Shown here one piece after another: positions 1 to 15,000 of a DNA stretch of 64,000 bases. The translations under genes and the position numbers were made by a program. Within the stretch, counting starts at the first letter, position 1, and each line of letters begins with the position of its first letter. Below the pieces are notes generated by a model. It saw only the letters and a list, made by a program, of their open reading frames with translations, did not search any database and was not told where the DNA came from. Source of the DNA: Bathymodiolus brooksi (Eukaryota > Mollusca > Bivalvia > Mytilida > Modiolidae); assembly GCA_963680875.1 (NCBI GenBank), contig OY804576.1, positions 75,831,668-75,895,667 on the forward strand, read 5' to 3'.

Positions 1-3000
1 TATGTCTATGTATATAGCTGTTATTAGTGCAGTCTTGTACCTAATCTGGGTTAACTATGTCTATGTCTATGTATATAGCTGTTATTAGTGCAGTCTTGTA
101 CCTAATCTGGGTTAACTATGTCTATGTCTATGTATATAGCTGTTATTAGCGCAGTCTTGTACCTAATCTGGGTTAACTATGTCTATGTATATGTATATAG
201 TTGTTATTAGCGCATTCTTGTACCTAATCTGGGTTAACTATGTCTATGTATATGTATATAGCTGTTATTAGCGCAGTCTTGTACCTAATCTGGGTTAACT
301 ATGTCTATGTCTATGTATATAGCTGTTATTAGTGCAGTCTTGTACCTAATCTGGGTTAACTATGTCTATGTCTATGTATATAGCTGTTATTAGTGCAGTC
401 TTGTACCTAATCTGGGTTAAGTATGTCTATTTCTATGTATATAGCTGTTATTAGTGTAGTCTTGCACCTAATCTGGGTTAACTATGTCTATGTCTATGTA
501 TATAGCTGTTATTAGCGCAGTCTTGTACCTAATCTGGGTTAACTATGTCTATGTATATAGCTGTTATTAGTTCAGTCTTGTACCTAATCTGGGTTAACTA
601 TGTCTATGTCTATGTATATAGCTGTTATTAGCGCAATCTTGTACCTAATCTGGGTTAACTATGTCTATATCTATGTATATAGCTGTTATTAGCGCAGTCT
701 TGTACCTAATCTGGGTTAACTATGTCTATGTCTATGTATATAGCTGTTATTAGTGCAGTCTTGTACCTAATCTGGGTTAACTATGTCTATATCTATCTAT
801 ATAGCTGTTATTAGCGCAGTCTTGTACCTAATCTGGGTTAACTATGTCTATGTCTATGTATATAGCTGTTATTAGTGCAGTCTTGTACCTAATCTGGGTT
901 AACTATGTCTATGTCTATGTATATAGCTGTTATTAGCGCAGTCTTGTACCTAATCTGGGTTAGCTATGTCTATGTCTATGTATATAGCTGTTATTAGCGC
1001 AGTCTTGTACCTAATCTGGGTTAACTATGTCTATGTCTATGTATATAGCTGTTATTAGCGCAGTCTTGTACCTAATCTGGGTTAACTATGTCTATGTCTA
1101 TGTATATAGCTGTTATTAGCGCAGTCTTGTACCTAATCTGGGTTAACTATGTCTATGTCTATGTATATAGCTGTTATTAGCGCAGTCTTGTACCTAATCT
1201 GGGTTAACTATGTCTATGTCTATGTATATAGCTATTATTAGTGCAGTCTTGTACCTAATCTGGGTTAACTATGTCTATGTCTATGTATATAGCTGTTATT
1301 AGTGCAGTCTTGTACCTAATCTGGGTTAACTATGTCTATGTCTATGTATATAGCTGTTATTAGTGCAGTCTTGTACCTAATCTGGGTTAACTATGTCTAT
1401 GTCTATGTATATAGCTGTTATTAGTGCAGTCTTGTACCTAATCTGGGTTAGCTATGTCTATGTCTATGTATATAGCTGTTATTAGTGCAGTCTTGTACCT
1501 AATCTGGGTTAACTATGTCTATGTCTATGTATATAGCTGTTATTAGTGCAGTCTTGTACCTAATCTGGGTTAACTATGTCTATGTCTATGTATATAGCTG
1601 TTATTAGCGCAGTCTTGTACCTAATCTGGGTTAACTATGTCTATGTCTATGTATATAGCTGTTATTAGCGCAGTCTTGTACCTAATCTGGGTTAACTATG
1701 TCTATGTCTATGTATATAGCTGTTATTAGTGCAGTCGTGTACCTAATCTGGGTTAACTATGTCTATGTATATGTATATAGCTGTTATTAGTGCAGTCTTG
1801 TACCTAATCTGGGTTAACTATGTCTATGTCTATGTATATAGCTGTTATTAGCGCAGTCTTGTACCTAATCTGGGTTAACTATGTCTATGTATATGTATAT
1901 AGTTGTTATTAGCGCATTCTTGTACCTAATCTGGGTTAACTATGTCTATGTATATGTATATAGCTGTTATTAGCGCAGTCTTGTACCTAATCTGGGTTAA
2001 CTATGTCTATGTCTATGTATATAGCTGTTATTAGTGCAGTCTTGTATCTAATCTGGGTTAACTATGTCTATGTCTATGTATATAGCTGTTATTAGTGCAG
2101 TCTTGTACCTAATCTGGGTTAAGTATGTCTATTTCTATGTATATAGCTGTTATTAGTGTAGTCTTGCACCTAATCTGGGTTACCTATGTCTATGTCTATG
2201 TATATAGCTGTTATTAGCGCAGTCTTGTACCTAATCTGGGTTAACTATGTCTATGTCTATGTATATAGCTGTTATTAGTTCAGTCTTGTACCTAATCTGG
2301 GTTAACTATGTCTATGTCTATGTATATAGCTGTTATTAGCGCAGTTTTGTACCTAATCTGGGTTAACTATGTCTATGTCTATGTATATAGCTGTTATTAG
2401 TGCAGTCTTGTACCTAATCTGGGTTAACTATGTCTATGTCTATGTATATAGCTGTTATTAGCGCAGTCTTGTACCTAATCTGGGTTAACTATGTCTATGT
2501 CTATGTATATAGCTGTTATTAGTGCAGTCTTGTACCTAATCTGGGTTAACTATGTCTATGTATATGTATATAGCTGTTATTAGCGCAGTCTTGTACCTAA
2601 TCTGGGTTAACTATGTCTATGTCTATGTATATAGCTATTATTAGTGCAGTCTTGTACCTAATCTGGGTTAACTATGTCTATGTCTATGTATATAGCTGTT
2701 ATTAGTGCAGTCTTGTACCTAATCTGGGTTAACTATGTCTATGTCTATGTATATAGCTGTTATTAGTGCAGTCTTGTACCTAATCTGGGTTAACTATGTC
2801 TATGTCTATGTATATAGCTGTTATTAGTGCAGTCTTGTACCTAATCTGGGTTAGCTATGTCTATGTCTATGTATATAGCTGTTATTAGTGCAGTCTTGTA
2901 CCTAATCTGGGTTAACTATGTCTATGTCTATGTATATAGCTGTTATTAGTGCAGTCTTGTACCTAATCTGGGTTAACTATGTCTATGTCTATGTATATAG

Positions 3001-6000
3001 CTGTTATTAGCGCAGTCTTGTACCTAATCTGGGTTAACTATGTCTATGTCTATGTATATAGCTGTTATTAGCGCAGTCTTGTACCTAATCTGGGTTAACT
3101 ATGTCTATGTCTATGTATATAGCTGTTATTAGTGCAGTCGTGTACCTAATCTGGGTTAACTATGTCTATGTATATGTATATAGCTGTTATTAGTGCAGTC
3201 TTGTACCTAATCTGGGTTAACTATGTCTATGTCTATGTATATAGCTGTTATTAGCGCAGTCTTGTACCTAATCTGGGTTAACTATGTCTATGTATATGTA
3301 TATAGTTGTTATTAGCGCATTCTTGTACCTAATCTGGGTTAACTATGTCTATGTATATGTATATAGCTGTTATTAGCGCAGTCTTGTACCTAATCTGGGT
3401 TAACTATGTCTATGTCTATGTATATAGCTGTTATTAGTTCAGTCTTGTACCTAATCTGGGTTAACTATGTCTATGTCTATGTATATAGCTGTTATTAGCG
3501 CAGTTTTGTACCTAATCTGGGTTAACTATGTCTATGTCTATGTATATAGCTGTTATTAGCGCAGTCTTGTACCTAATCTGGGTTAACTATGTCTATGTCT
3601 ATGTATATAGCTGTTATTAGCGCAGTCTTGTACCTAATCTGGGTTAACTATGTCTATGTCTATGTATATAGCTGTTATTAGTGCAGTCTTGTACCTAATC
3701 TGGGTTAACTATGTCTATGTATATGTATATAGCTGTTATTAGCGCAGTCTTGTACCTAATCTGGGTTAACTATGTCTATGTCTATGTATATAGCTGTTAT
3801 TAGTGCAGTCTTGTACCTAATCTGGGTTAACTATGTCTATGTCTATGTATATAGCTGTTATTAGTGCAGTCTTGTACCTAATCTGGGTTAACTATGTCTA
3901 TGTCTATGTATATAGCTGTTATTAGTGCAGTCTTGTACCTAATCTGGGTTAGCTATGTCTATGTCTATGTATATAGCTGTTATTAGTGCAGTCTTGTACC
4001 TAATCTGGGTTAACTATGTCTATGTCTATGTATATAGCTGTTATTAGTGCAGTCTTGTACCTAATCTGGGTTAACTATGTCTATGTCTATGTATATAGCT
4101 GTTATTAGCGCAGTCTTGTACCTAATCTGGGTTAACTATGTCTATGTCTATGTATATAGCTGTTATTAGTGCCGTCTTGTACCTAATCTGGGTTAGCTAT
4201 GTCTATGTCTATGTATATAGCTGTTATTAGTGCAGTTTTGTACCTAATCTGGGTTAGCTATGTCTATGTCTATGTATATAGCTGTTATTAGTGCAGTCTT
4301 GTACCTAATCTGGGTTAGCTATGTCTATGTCTATGTATATAGCTGTTATTAGAGCAGTCTTGTATCTAATCTGGGTTAACTATGTCTATGTCTATGTATA
4401 TAGCTGTTATTAGTGCAGTCTTGTACCTAATCTGGGTTAGCTATGTCTATGCATATAGCTGTTATTAGTGCAGTCTTGTACCTAATCTGGGTTAACTATG
4501 TCTATGTCTATGTATATAGCTGTTATTAGTGCAGTCTTGTACCTAATATGGGTAAGCTATGTCTATGTCTATGCATATAGCTGTTATTAGTGCAGTCTTG
4601 TACCTAATCTGGGTTAACTATGTCTATGTCTATTTATATAGCTGTTATTAGTGCAGTCTTGTACCTAATCTGGGTAAGCTATGTCTATGTCTATGTATAT
4701 AGCTGTTATTAGCGCAGTCTTGTACCTAATCTGGGTTAACTATGTCTATGTCTATGTATATAGCTGTTATTAGTGCAGTCTTGTACCTAATCTGGGCTAA
4801 CTATGTCTTTGTCTATGTATATAGCTGTTATTAGCGCAGTCTTGTACCTAATCTGGGTTAGCTATGTCTATGTCTATGTATATAGCTGTTATTAGCGCAG
4901 TCTTGTACTTAATCTGGGTTAACTATGTCTATGTCTATGTATATAGCTGTTATTAGTGCAGTCTTGTACCTAATCTGGGTTAACTATGTCTATGTCTATG
5001 TATATAGCTGTTATTAGTGCAGTCTTGTATCTAATCTGGGTTAACTATGTCTATGTCTATGTATATAGCTGTTATTAGCGCAGTCTTGTACCTAATCTGG
5101 GTTAACTATGTCTATGTCTATGTATATAGCTGTTATTAGTGCAGTCTTGTACCTAATCTGGGTTAACTATGTCTATGTCTATGTATATAGCTGTTATTAG
5201 TGCAGTCTTGTATCTAATCTGGGTTAACTATGTCTATGTCTATGTATATAGCTGTTATTAGTGCAGTCTTGTACCTAATCTGGGTTAGCTATGTCTATGT
5301 CTATGTATATAGCTGTTATTAGCGCAGTCTTGTACCTAATCTGGGTTAACTATGTCTATGTCTATGTATATAGCTGTTATTAGTGCAGTCTTGTACCTAA
5401 TCTGGGTTAGCTATGTCTATGTCTATGCATATAGCTGTTATTAGTGCAGTCTTGTACCTAATCTGGGTTAACTATGTCTATGTCTATGTATATAGCTGTT
5501 ATTAGTGCAGTCTTGTACCTAATCTGGGTTAACTATGTCTTTGTCTATGTATATAGCTGTTATTAGCGCAGTCTTGTACCTAATCTGGGTTAGCTATGTC
5601 TATGTCTATGTATATAGCTGTTATTAGCGCAGTCTTGTACTTAATCTGGGTTAACTATGTCTATGTCTATGTATATAGCTGTTATTAGTGCAGTCTTGTA
5701 CCTAATCTGGGTTAACTATGTCTATGTCTATGTATATAGCTGTTATTAGTGCAGTCTTGTATCTAATCTGGGTTAACTATGTCTATGTCTATGTATATAG
5801 CTGTTATTAGCGCAGTCTTGTACCTAATCTGGGTTAACTATGTCTATGTCTATGTATATAGCTGTTATTAGTGCAGTCTTGTACCTAATCTGGGTTAACT
5901 ATGTCTATGTCCATGTATATAGCTGTTATTAGTGCAGTCTTGTATCTAATCTGGGTTAACTATGTCTATGTCTATGTATATAGCTGTTATTAGCGCAGTC

Positions 6001-9000
6001 TTGTACCTAATCTGGGTTAACTATGTCTATGTATATAGCTGTTATTAGTGCAGTCTTGTACCTAATCTGGGTTAGCTATGTCTATGTCTATGTATATAGC
6101 TGTTATTAGTGCAGTCTTGTATCTAATCTGGGTTAACTATGTCTATGTCTATGTATATAGCTGTTATTAGTGCAGTCTTGTACCTAATCTGAGTTAACTA
6201 TGTCTATGTCTATGTATATAGCTGTTATTAGTGCAGTCTTGTACCTACTCTGGGTTAACTATGTCTATGTCTATGTATATAGCTGTTATTAGTGCAGTCT
6301 TGTACCTAATCTGGGTTAACTATGTCTTTGTCTATGTATATAGCTGTTATTAGCGCAGTCTTGTACCTAATCTGGGTTAGCTATGTCTATGTCTATGTAT
6401 ATAGCTGTTATTAGCGCAGTCTTGTACTTAATCTGGGTTAACTATGTCTATGTCTATGTATATAGCTGTTATTAGTGCAGTCTTGTACCTAATCTGGGTT
6501 AACTATGTCTATGTCTATGTATATAGCTGTTATTAGTGCAGTCTTGTATCTAATCTGGGTTAACTATGTCTATGTCTATGTATATAGCTGTTATTAGCGC
6601 AGTCTTGTACCTAATCTGGGTTAACTATGTCTATGTCTATGTATATAGCTGTTATTAGTGCAGTCTTGTACCTAATCTGGGTTAACTATGTCTATGTCTA
6701 TGTATATAGCTGTTATTAGTGCAGTCTTGTATCTAATCTGGGTTAACTATGTCTATGTCTATGTATATAGCTGTTATTAGCGCAGTCTTGTACCTAATCT
6801 GGGTTAACTATGTCTATGTCTATGTATATAGCTGTTATTAGTGCAGTCTTGTTCCTAATCTGGGTTAGCTATGTCTATGTCTATGTATATAGCTGTTATT
6901 AGTGCAGTCTTGTACCTAATCTGGGATAACTATGTCTATGTCTATGTATATAGCTGTTATTAGTGCAGTCTTGTACCTAATCTGGGTTAGCTATGTCTAT
7001 GTCTATGTATATAGCTGTTATTAGAGCAGTCTTGTACCTAATCTGGGTTAACTATGTCTATGTATATAGCTGTTATTAGTGTAGTCTTGTACCTAATCTG
7101 GGTTAACTATGTCTATGTATATAGCTGTTATTAGTGCAGTCTTGTACCTTATCTGGGTTAACTATGTCTATGTCTATGTATATAGCTGTTATTAGTGCAT
7201 TCTTGTACCTAATCTGGGTTAGCTATGTCTATGTCTATGTATATAGCTGTTATTAGTGCAGTCTTGTACCTAATCTGGGTTAGCTATGTCTATGTCTATG
7301 TATATAGCTGTTATTAGTGCAGTCTTGTATCTAATCGGGGTTAACTATGTCTATGTCTATGTATATAGCTGTTATTAGTGCAGTCTTGTACCTTATCTGG
7401 GTTAGCTATGTCTATGTCTATGTATATAGCTGTTATTAGTGCAGTCTTGTACCTAATCTGGATTAACTATGTCTATGTCTATGTATATAGCTGTTATTAG
7501 CGCAGTCTTGTACCTAATCTGGGATAACTATGTCTATGTCTATGTATATAGCTGTTATTAGTGCAGTCTTGTACCTAATCTGGGTTAGCTATGTCTATTT
7601 ATATGTATATAGCTGTTATTAGTGCAGTCTTGTACCTAATCTGGGTTAACTATGTCTATGTCTATGTATATAGCTGTTATTAGTGCCGTCTTGTACCTAA
7701 TCTGGGTTAGCTATGTCTATGTCTATGTATATAGCTGTTATTAGTGCAGTCTTGTACCTAATCTGGGTTAGCTATGTCTATGTCTATGTATATAGCTGTT
7801 ATTAGTGCAGTCTTGTACCTAATCTGGGTTAGCTATGTCTATGTCTATGTATATAGCTGTTATTAGTGCAGTCTTGTTCCTAATCTGGGTTAGCTATGTC
7901 TATGTCTATGTATATAGCTGTTATTAGTGCAGTCTTGTATCTAATCTGGGTTAACTATGTCTATGTCTATGTATATAGCTGTTATTAGTGCAGTCTTGTA
8001 CCTAATCTGGGTTAGCTATGTCTATGTCTATGTATATAGCTGTTATTAGTGCAGTCTTGTACCTAATCTGGGTTAACTATGTCTATGTCTATGTATATAG
8101 CTGTTAATTAGCGCAGTCTTGTACCTACTCTGGGTTAACTATGTCTATGTCTATGTATATAGCTGTTATTAGTGCAGTCGTGTACCTAATCTGGGTTAGG
8201 TATGTCTATGTCTATGTATATAGCTGTTATTAGTGCAGTCTTGTACCTGATCTGGGTTAGCTATGTCTATGTTTATGTATATAGCTGTTATTAGTGCAGT
8301 CTTGTACCTAATCTGGGTTAGCTATGTCTATGTCTATGTATATAGCTGTTATTAGTGCAGTCTTGTACCTAATCTGGGATAACTATGTCTATGTCTATGT
8401 ATATAGCTGTTATTAGTGCAGTCTTGTACCTAATCTGGGTTAGCTATGTCTATGTCTATGTATATAGCTGTTATTAGTGCAGTCTTGTACCTAATCTGGG
8501 TTAACTCTGTCTATGTATATAGCTGTTATTAGTGTAGTCTTGTACCTAATCTGGGTTAACTATGTCTATGTATATAGCTGTTATTAGTGCAGTCTTGTAC
8601 CTTATCTGGGTTAACTATGTCTATGTCTATGTATATAGCTGTTATTAGTGCATTCTTGTACCTAATCTGGGTTAGCTATGTCTATGTCTATGTATATAGC
8701 TGTTATTAGTGCAGTCTTGTACCTAATCTGGGTTAGCTATGTCTATGTCTATGTATATAGCTGTTATTAGTGCAGTCTTGTATCTAATCGGGGTTAACTA
8801 TGTCTATGTCTATGTATATAGCTGTTATTAGTGCAGTCTTGTACCTTATCTGGGTTAGCTATGTCTATGTCTATGTATATAGCTGTTATTAGTGCAGTCT
8901 TGTACCTAATCTGGATTAACTATGTCTATGTCTATGTATATAGCTGTTATTAGCGCAGTCTTGTACCTAATCTGGGATAACTATGTCTATGTCTATGTAT

Positions 9001-12000
9001 ATAGCTGTTATTAGTGCAGTCTTGTACCTAATCTGGGTTAGCTATGTCTATGTCTATGTATATAGCTGTTATTAGTGCAGTCTTGTACCTAATCTGGGTT
9101 AGCTATGTCTATGTCTATGTATATAGCTGTTATTAGTGCAGTCATGTACCTAATCTGGGTTAGCTATGTCTATTTATATGTATATAGCTGTTATTAGTGC
9201 AGTCTTGTACCTAATCTGGGTTAGCTATGTCTATGTCTATGTATATAGCTGTTATTAGTGCCGTCTTGTACCTAATCTGGGTTAGCTATGTCTATGTCTA
9301 TGTATATAGCTGTTATTAGTGCAGTCTTGTACCTAATCTGGGTTAGCTATGTCTATGTCTATGTATATAGCTGTTATTAGTGCAGTCTTGTACCTAATCT
9401 GGGTTAGCTATGACTATGTCTATGTATATAGCTGTTATTAGTGCAGTCTTGTTCCTAATCTGGGTTAGCTATGTCTATGTCTATGTATATAGCTGTTATT
9501 AGTGCAGTCTTGTATCTAATCTGGGTTAACTATGTCTATGTCTATGTATATAGCTGTTATTAGTGCAGTCTTGTACCTAATCTGGGTTAGCTATGTCTAT
9601 GTCTATGTATATAGCTGTTATTAGTGCAGTCTTGTACCTAATCTGGGTTAACTATGTCTATGTCTATGTATATAGCTGTTATTAGCGCAGTCTTGTACCT
9701 ACTCTGGGTTAACTATGTCTATGTCTATGTATATAGCTGTTATTAGTGCAGTCGTGTACCTAATCTGGGTTAGGTATGTCTATGTCTATGTATATAGCTG
9801 TTATTAGTGCAGTCTTGTACCTGATCTGGGTTAGCTATGTCTATGTTTATGTATATAGCTGTTATTAGTGCAGTCTTGTACCTAATCTGGGTTAGCTATG
9901 TCTATGTCTATGTATATAGCTGTTATTAGCGCAGTCTTGTATCTAATCTGGGTTAACTATGTCTATGTCTATGTATATAGCTGTTATTAGTGCAGTCTTG
10001 TACCTAATCTGGGTTAACTATGTCTATGTCTATGTATATAGCTGTTATTAGTGCAGTCTTGTACCTAATCTGGGTTAACTATGTCTATGTCTATGTATAT
10101 AGCTGTTATTAGTGCAGTCTTGTACCTAATCTGGGTTAGCTATGTCTATGTCTATGTATATAGCTGTTATTAGTGCAGTCTTGTACCTAACCTGGGTTAA
10201 CTATGTCTATGTCTATGTATATAGCTGTTATTAGTGCAGTCTTGTACCTAATCAGGGTTAGCTATGTCTATGTCTATGTATATAGCTGTTATTAGTGCAG
10301 TCTTGTACCTAATCTGGGTTAGCTATGTCTATGTCTATGTATATAGCTGTTATTAGTGCAGTCTTGTACCTAATCTGGGTTAGCTATGTCTATGTCTATG
10401 TATATAGCTGTTATTAGTGCAGTCTTGTACCTAATCTGGGTTAGCTATGTCTATGTCTATGTATATAGCTGTTATTAGTGCAGTCTTGTACCTAATCTGG
10501 GTTAGCTATGTCTATGTCTATGTATATAGCTGTTATTAGCGGAGTCTTGTACCTAATCTGGGTTAGCTATGTCTATGTCTATGTATATAGCTGTTATTAG
10601 CGCAGTCTTGTACCTAATATGGGTTAACTATGTCTATGTCTATGTATATAGCTGTTATTAGTGCAGTCTTGTACCTAATCTGGGTTAGCTATGTCTCTGT
10701 CTATGTATATAGCTGTTATTAGTGCAGTCTTGTACCTAATCTGGGTTAACTATGTCTATGTATATAGCTGTTATTAGTGCAGTCTTGTACCTAATCTGGG
10801 TTAACTATGTCTATGTATATAGCTGTTATTAATGCAGTCTTGTACCTAATCTGGGTTAACTATGTCTATGTCTATGTATATAGCTGTTATTAGTGCATTC
10901 TTGTACCTAATCTGGGTTAGCTATGTCTATGTCTATGTATATAGCTGTTATTAGTGCAGTCTTGTACCTAATCTGGGTTAGCTATGTCTATGTCTATGTA
11001 TATAGCTGTTATTAGTGCAGTCTTGTATCTAATCTGGGTTAACTATGTCTATGTCTATGTATATAGCTGTTATTAGTGCAGTCGTGTACCTTATCTGGGT
11101 TAGCTATGTCTATGTCTATGTATATAGCTGTTATTAGTGCAGTCTTGTACCTAATCTGGGTTAACTATGTCTATGTCTATGTATATAGCTGTTATTAGTG
11201 CAGTCTTGTACCTAATCTGGGTTAACTATGTCTATGGCTATGTATATAGCTGTTATTAGTGCAGTCTTGTACCTAATCTGGGTTAGCTATGTCTATGTCT
11301 ATGTTTATAGCTGTTATTATCGCAGTCTTGTACTTAATCTGGGTTAACTATGTCTATGGCTATGTATATAGCTGTTATTAGTGCAGTCTTGTACCTAATC
11401 TGGGTTAGCTATGTCTATGTCTATGTATATAGCTGTTATTAGTGCAGTCTTGTACCTAATCTGGGTTAGCTATGTCTATGTCTATGTATATAGCTGTTAT
11501 TAGTGCAGTCTTGTACCTAATCTGGGTTAGCTATGTCTATGTCTATGTATATAGCTGTTATTAGTGCAGTCTTGTACCTAATCTGGGTTAGCTATGTCTA
11601 TGTCTATGTATATAGCTGTTATTAGCGCAGTCTTGTACCTAATCTGGGTTAGCTATGTCTATGTCTATGTATATAGCTGTTATTAGCGCAGTCTTGTACC
11701 TAATATGGGTTAACTATGTCTATGTCTATGTATATAGCTGTTATTAGTGCAGTCTTGTACCTAATCTGGGTTAGCTATGTCTATGTCTATGTATATAGCT
11801 GTTATTAGTGCAGTCTTGTACCTAATCTGGGTTAACTATGTCTATGTATATAGCTGTTATTAGTGTAGTCTTGTACCTAATCTGGGTTAACTATGTCTAT
11901 GTATATAGCTGTTATTAGTGCAGTCTTGTACCTAATCTGGGTTAACTATGTCTATGTCTATGTATATAGCTGTTATTAGTGCATTCTTGTACCTAATCTG

Positions 12001-15000
12001 GGTTAGCTATGTCTATGTCTATGTATATAGCTGTTATTAGTGCAGTCTTGTACCTAATCTGGGTTAGCTATGTCTATGTCTATGTATATAGCTGTTATTA
12101 GTGCAGTCTTGTATCTAATCTGGGTTAACTATGTCTATGTCTATGTATATAGCTGTTATTAGTGCAGTCGTGTACCTTATCTGGGTTAGCTATGTCTATG
12201 TCTATGTATATAGCTGTTATTAGTGCAGTCTTGTACCTAATCTGGGTTAACTATGTCTATGTCTATGTATATAGCTGTTATTAGTGCAGTCTTGTACCTA
12301 ATCTGGGTTAACTATGTCTATGGCTATGTATATAGCTGTTATTAGTGCAGTCTTGTACCTAATCTGGGTTAGCTATGTCTATGTCTATGTTTATAGCTGT
12401 TATTATCGCAGTGTTGTACTTAATCTGGGTTAACTATGTCTATGGCTATGTATATAGCTGTTATTAGTGCAGTCTTGTACCTAATCTGGGTTAGCTATGT
12501 CTATGTCTATGTATATAGCTGTTATTAGTGCAGTCTTGTACCTAATCTGGGTTAACTATGTCTATGTCTATGTATATAGCTGTTATTAGTGCAGTCTTGT
12601 ACCTAATCTGGGTTAGCTATGTCTATGTCTATGTATATAGCTGTTATTAGTGCAGTCATGTACCTAATCTGGGTTAGCTATGTCTATGTCTATGTATATA
12701 GCTGTTATTAGTGCAGTCTTGTACCTAATCTGGGTTAACTATGTCTATGTCTATGTATATAGCTGTTATTAGTGCAGTCTTGTACCTAATCTGGGTTAGC
12801 TATGTCTATGTCTATGTATATAGCTGTTATTAGTGCAGTCTTGTACCTAATCTGGGTTAGTTATGTCTATGTCTATGTATATAGCTGTTATTAGTGCCGT
12901 CTTGTACCTAATCTGGGTTAGCTATGTCTATGTCTATGTATATAGCTGTTATTAGTGCAGTCTTGTACCTAATCTGGGTTATCTATGTCTATGTCTATGT
13001 ATATAGCTGTTATTAGTGCAGTCTTGTACCTAATCTGGGTTAGCTATGTCTATGTCTATGTATATAGCTGTTATTAGTGCAGTCTTGTATCTAATCTGGG
13101 TTAACTATGTCTATGTGTATGTATATAGCTGTTATTAGTGCAGTCTTGTTCCTAATCTGGGTTAACTATGTCTATGTGTATGTATATAGCTGTTATTAGT
13201 GCAGTCTTGTACCTAATTTGGGTTAACTATGTCTATGTCTATGTATATAGCTGTTATTAGAGCAGTCTTGTACCTAATCTGGGTTAACTATGTCTATGTC
13301 TATGTATATAGCTGTTATTAGTGCAGTCTTGTACCTAATCTGGGTTAGCTATGTCTATGTCTATGTATATAGCTGTTATTAGTGCAGTCTTGTATCTAAT
13401 CTGGGTTAACTATGTCTATGTCTATGTATATAGCTGTTATTAGTGCAGTCTTGTACCTAATCTAGGTTAGCTATGTCTATGTCTATGTATATAGTTGTTA
13501 TTAGTGCAGTCTTGTACCTAATCTGGGTTAACTATGTCTATGTCTATGTATATAGCTGTTATTAGCGCAGTCTTGTACCTAATCTGGGTTAAATATGTCT
13601 ATGTCTATGCATATAGCTGTTATTAGTGCAGTCGTGTACCTAATCTGGGTTAGCTATGTCTATGTCTATGTATATAGCTGTTATTAGTGCAGTCTTGTAC
13701 CTAATCTGGGTTAGCTATGTCTATGTCTATGTATATAGCTGTTATTAGCGCAGTCTTGTATCTAATCTGGGTTAACTATGTCTATGTCTATGTATATAGC
13801 TGTTATTAGTGCAGTCTTGTACCTAATCTGGGTTAACTATGTCTATGTCTATGTATATAGCTGTTATTAGCGCAGTCTTGTACCTAATCTGGGTTAACTA
13901 TGTCTATGTCTATGCATATAGCTGTTATTAGTGCAGTCGTGTACCTAATCTGGGTTAGCTATGTCTATGTCTATGTATATAGCTGTTATTAGTGCAGTCT
14001 TGTACCTAATCTGGGTTAGCTATGTCTATGTCTATGTATATAGCTGTTATTAGCGCAGTCTTGTATCTAATCTGGGTTAACTATGTCTATATCTATGTAT
14101 ATAGCTGTTATTAGTGCAGTCTTGTACCTAATCTGGGTTAGCTATGTCTATGTCTATGTATATAGCTGTTATTAGTGCAGTCTTGTACCTAATCTGGGTT
14201 AACTATGTCTATGTCTATGTATATAGCTGTTATTAGCGCAGTCTTGTACCTAATCTGGGTTAACTATATCTATGTCTATGTATATAGCTGTTATTAGTGC
14301 AGTCTTGTACCTAATCTGGGTTAGCTATGTCTATGTCTATGTATATAGCTGTTATTAGTGCAGTCTTGTTCCTAATCTGGGTTAGCTATGTCTATGTCTA
14401 TGTATATAGCTATTATTAGTGCAGTCTTGTATCTAATCTGGGTTAACTATGTCTATGTCTATGTATATAGCTGTTATTAGTGCAGTCTTGTACCTAATCT
14501 GGGTTAGCTATGTCTATGTCTATGTATATAGCTGTTATTAGTGCAGTCTTGTACCTAATCTGGGTTAACTATGTATATTTCTATGTATATAGCTGTTATT
14601 AGCGCAGTCTTGTACCTAATCTGGGTTAACTATGTCTATGTCTATGTATATAGCTGTTATTAGTGCAGTCGTGTACCTAATCTGGGTTAGCTATGTCTAT
14701 GTCTATGTATATAGCTGTTATTAGTGCAGTCTTGTACCTAATCTGGGTTAGCTATGTCTATATCTATGTATATAGCTGTTATTAGTGCAGTCTTGTACCT
14801 AATCTGGGTTAGCTATGTCTATGTCTATGTATATAGCTGTTATTAGTGCAGTCTTGTACCTAATCTGGGTTAACTATGTCTATGTCTATGTATATAGCTG
14901 TTATTAGCGCAGTCTTGTACCTAATCTGGGTTTGCTATGTCTATGTCTATGTATATAGCTGTTATTAGCGCAGTCTTGTATCTAATCTGGGTTAACTATG